From: Defluviitaleaceae bacterium | Lineage (GTDB): Bacteria; Bacillota_A; Clostridia; Lachnospirales; WQUN01 | Direction: 5' to 3' | DNA length: 6,767 nt | Assembly (NCBI GenBank): GCA_009779525.1 | Contig: WREB01000067.1 | Coordinates: 1 to 6,767 of the forward strand | In this document: positions 6,016 through 6,767 of the stretch, piece after piece | How positions within the stretch are numbered: the stretch's first letter is position 1 | Layout of the letters: the number at the start of each line of letters is the position of its first letter | Translations under genes and position numbers: made by a program | Notes under the pieces: model-generated | Told to the model about the DNA's origin: nothing | Seen by the model: the letters and a program-made list of their open reading frames with translations, nothing else | The model's database searches: none

Positions 6016-6317
6016 GTACAGCACCCCTCGCATTTCGATTCAAGGATCGTAGTCAATTTTTTTAATAACACCGCAGCTACTTCGCATCCTTCCGCGTTTA
6101 TTGAATAATGCGTCCACTTACTTTCTTTACGGGCAGCGACGATGCCGCTGTCCACCAATATTTTCATATGGTGCGATAATGTCGGCTGCGTAATCGCGAG
6201 TTTGTCGAGCAACACGCAAGCGCATTTTTCGCCGCCCCGCAGCATTTCCAAAATCATCAAGCGATGTTCATCGCAAAAGGCTTTGAAAACCCGCGTTTTG
6301 TCTATGTGGTTGTCCAA
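6012..6317 (-). CDS. arsR: ArsR/SmtB-family metal-responsive repressor, first gene of the hgc operon
   Basis: 101 residues of winged-helix DNA-binding protein, normal length for the family. The metal-site segment reads GEKCACVLLDKL, with Cys32 and Cys34 at the position of the As(III)-type Cys-x-Cys site of ArsR. The recognition helix is about 43-60 (TQPTLSHHMKILVDSGIV), followed by a wing. The C-terminal tail is Cys-rich (Cys96, Cys99 and Cys100 in CEGCC) and Cys78 lies nearby. In this family the repressor leaves its operator when it binds metal, so it probably autoregulates the operon through the palindromes upstream. The Cys ligands fit a thiophilic ion such as As(III), Sb(III), Cd(II) or Hg(II); which one is unknown. 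The start is TTG at 6317: GAGG lies 6 bases upstream and no in-frame ATG fits. The stop overlaps the hgcA ATG. ArsR-like genes upstream of hgcAB are known from other methylators. The symbol is used in the family sense only. Confidence 0.9.
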   Translation of the reverse strand: MDNHIDKTRVFKAFCDEHRLMILEMLRGGEKCACVLLDKLAITQPTLSHHMKILVDSGIVAARKESKWTHYSINAEGCEVAAVLLKKLTTILESKCEGCCT

Positions 6318-6328
6318 ACGCCACCTCG

Positions 6329-6344
6329 TATCATTTTTTTGATA
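6329..6344. promoter_or_regulatory. Palindrome at the transcription start, candidate ArsR operator 2
   Basis: Perfect 5-base arms TATCA and TGATA around six Ts (As on the minus strand), lying between the -10 box and the arsR ribosome binding site. Both this site and operator 1 are entered by TTCATAT on the minus strand, so the two may be bound by the same protein. It could instead be a short leader hairpin. Confidence 0.4.
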
Positions 6345-6378
6345 TGAACATTATACAGCTCACATAGAAAATTGTCTA
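6344..6378 (-). promoter_or_regulatory. Promoter of the arsR-hgcA-hgcB operon
   Basis: On the minus strand TAGACA (6373-6378, five of six matches to the -35 consensus) is followed after 17 bases by TATAAT (6350-6355, perfect -10). Transcription would start near 6343, about 26 bases before the TTG start of arsR. It is the best sigma-70 promoter in the window and would be strong if unrepressed, as expected for a repressor-controlled operon. Confidence 0.8.
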
Positions 6379-6382
6379 TATG
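6361..6382. promoter_or_regulatory. Palindrome over the -35 box, candidate ArsR operator 1
   Basis: Inverted repeat with arms CATATAGA and TCTATGTG (minus strand, one mismatch) around a 6-base centre. It covers the -35 element, so a bound dimer would block RNA polymerase. Arm length and placement fit ArsR/SmtB operators. Assignment to this regulator is inferred from adjacency. Confidence 0.5.
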
Positions 6383-6394
6383 AATTTATGAAGC

Positions 6395-6437
6395 AAAAAA
6401 AAGCCTGCGAAACTGGATGTTTCCAATTTCGCAGGCT
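6395..6437 (-). terminator. Intrinsic terminator between the transposase remnant and the hgc operon
   Basis: A stem at 6402-6437 has 11 perfect outer pairs (AGCCTGCGAAA with TTTCGCAGGCT), one mismatch and three further pairs around a 6-base loop. On the minus strand eight Ts follow (6395-6402). It would stop transcripts arriving from the insertion-sequence side just before the arsR promoter. Confidence 0.85.
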
Positions 6438-6471
6438 CAGATTTATGATTATTTATGATATGATGCTCCCG

Positions 6472-6535
6472 TATTTGAATACCAAAGCAACGGAGCATTC
6501 AATCACAATAACCGAATCTATTTGCATACCAAGGC
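6472..6535. repeat. Short direct repeat, 17 bases, two copies 47 bases apart
   Basis: TATTTGAATACCAAAGC at 6472-6488 and TATTTGCATACCAAGGC at 6519-6535 differ at two positions. They lie in the flank of the transposase remnant. Similarity does not extend beyond them. Their origin is unclear; a small duplication is possible. Confidence 0.4.
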
Positions 6536-6767
6536 GATTCATCAAAGGTGTCAAAAAAACCTCCACACTGTTCGAATTCAACAATGAACCGATTCATGGC
6601 TTCCCGCGTGGCGAAATGCCGGAAATGGATGCATTCCTTCTTCAGCGTGGCGAAGAAGCTCTCCGACCACGCGTTGTCTCCCGGCATGCCTACCCACGAG
6701 AAGCTTTGGGTTACGCCGTACTGTACTAGTGTCATGATGAACTCTTTAGAGGTATACTGGCTGCCGC
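6499..6767 (-). pseudogene. C-terminal part of an IS3-family transposase (OrfB), 5' end outside window, internally deleted
   Basis: The frame enters from the right edge with GSQYTSKEFI and continues through the rve/DDE integrase core: QYGVTQSFSWVGMPGDNAWSE, including the conserved DNAxxE segment that holds the third catalytic acid, then SFFATLKKE and the FATREAMNRFI helix. In intact IS3-family proteins this helix is followed by an FYN-RxRxHxxLGxxxP segment before VEFE. Here AMNRFI runs straight into VEFEQ (6568-6582), so about 20 residues seem to be missing in frame. After a likely element end near 6549 the frame continues 17 codons into flanking DNA and stops at 6499. It is therefore a decayed copy, probably inactive. 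Family assignment is firm; the subgroup (IS150-like) is a guess. Confidence 0.8.
6549..6570. mobile_element. Probable terminal end of the IS3-family element
   Basis: Read on the plus strand, the sequence starting at 6549 begins TGTCAAAAAAACCTCC, and the TG start fits the TG...CA ends of IS3-family elements. It lies just after the end of the recognisable transposase coding region, where the right end is expected. The other end and any target duplication are outside the window, so the boundary is tentative. Confidence 0.4.

Noticed and set aside
6016..6033. Longer hgcA start at 6033
   Set aside because: The ATG at 6015 has GAGGGG at proper spacing and the ATGA overlap with the arsR stop. The upstream ATG lacks a ribosome binding site.
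4673..6317. A mercury-resistance (mer) or arsenic-resistance (ars) operon
   Set aside because: There is no reductase, lyase, transporter or arsenate reductase here. The regulator is ArsR-type rather than MerR-type, and its partners are HgcA and HgcB.
6388..6729. Plus-strand open frame of 113 codons
   Set aside because: It reads through the intrinsic terminator and antisense to the transposase remnant. The product has no family features.
1..6767. CRISPR array, tRNA or rRNA genes, integrase attachment site
   Set aside because: I saw no regularly spaced repeats, no tRNA cloverleaf-like sequence and no rRNA-like sequence on reading both strands. The few repeats present are two-copy only.

Overview
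The window looks like DNA from an anaerobic bacterium, most likely a Clostridia-type Bacillota. This rests on strong GGAGG-type ribosome binding sites, a membrane-anchored HtrA of the Gram-positive layout, an IS3-type transposase and the presence of mercury-methylation genes, which are known only from anaerobes. The phylum is an inference and the genus cannot be named. Every gene that can be supported lies on the minus strand.

Right to left, in the direction of transcription: positions 6499-6767 hold the 3' end of a damaged IS3-family transposase gene that runs off the window. A strong intrinsic terminator follows at 6395-6437. A consensus-like promoter overlapped by palindromes at 6329-6382 then drives a compact operon, arsR - hgcA - hgcB - ferredoxin-like gene (6317 to 4438). 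The first three genes are joined by ATGA overlaps. The fourth follows hgcB after 10 bases, with hgcB's stop codon touching its Shine-Dalgarno sequence.

HgcA (corrinoid protein with an NVWCAAGKGTF cap-helix motif and five predicted membrane helices) and HgcB (2[4Fe-4S] ferredoxin with a conserved extra cysteine and a C-terminal Cys-Cys) are the two proteins required for microbial methylation of mercury to methylmercury. The ArsR-type regulator carries a Cys-x-Cys site and a cysteine-rich tail, so it probably senses a thiophilic metal or metalloid. The fourth gene is a small Cys-rich iron-sulfur protein I cannot assign to a named family, and it is a candidate additional partner of HgcAB.

Positions 3614-4437 hold a possible 26-codon ORF, a frameshifted remnant of an aminoglycoside-phosphotransferase-like gene, and AT-rich DNA without genes. 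The operon plus its flanking debris (about 3830-6767) is visibly more AT-rich than the left half of the window. That, and the transposase remnant and pseudogene on its two sides, suggests that hgcAB came in by horizontal transfer.

The left half (1 to about 3800) is GC-rich and looks like resident chromosome. It holds a membrane-anchored HtrA/DegP-type serine protease with a PDZ domain (2429-3613), preceded by a direct-repeat operator-like sequence and followed by an intrinsic terminator. Next comes a separately promoted BvgS-like sensor (1-2226, running off the left edge) with two periplasmic-type solute-binding domains, a membrane helix and a PAS domain. Its output domain lies outside the window.
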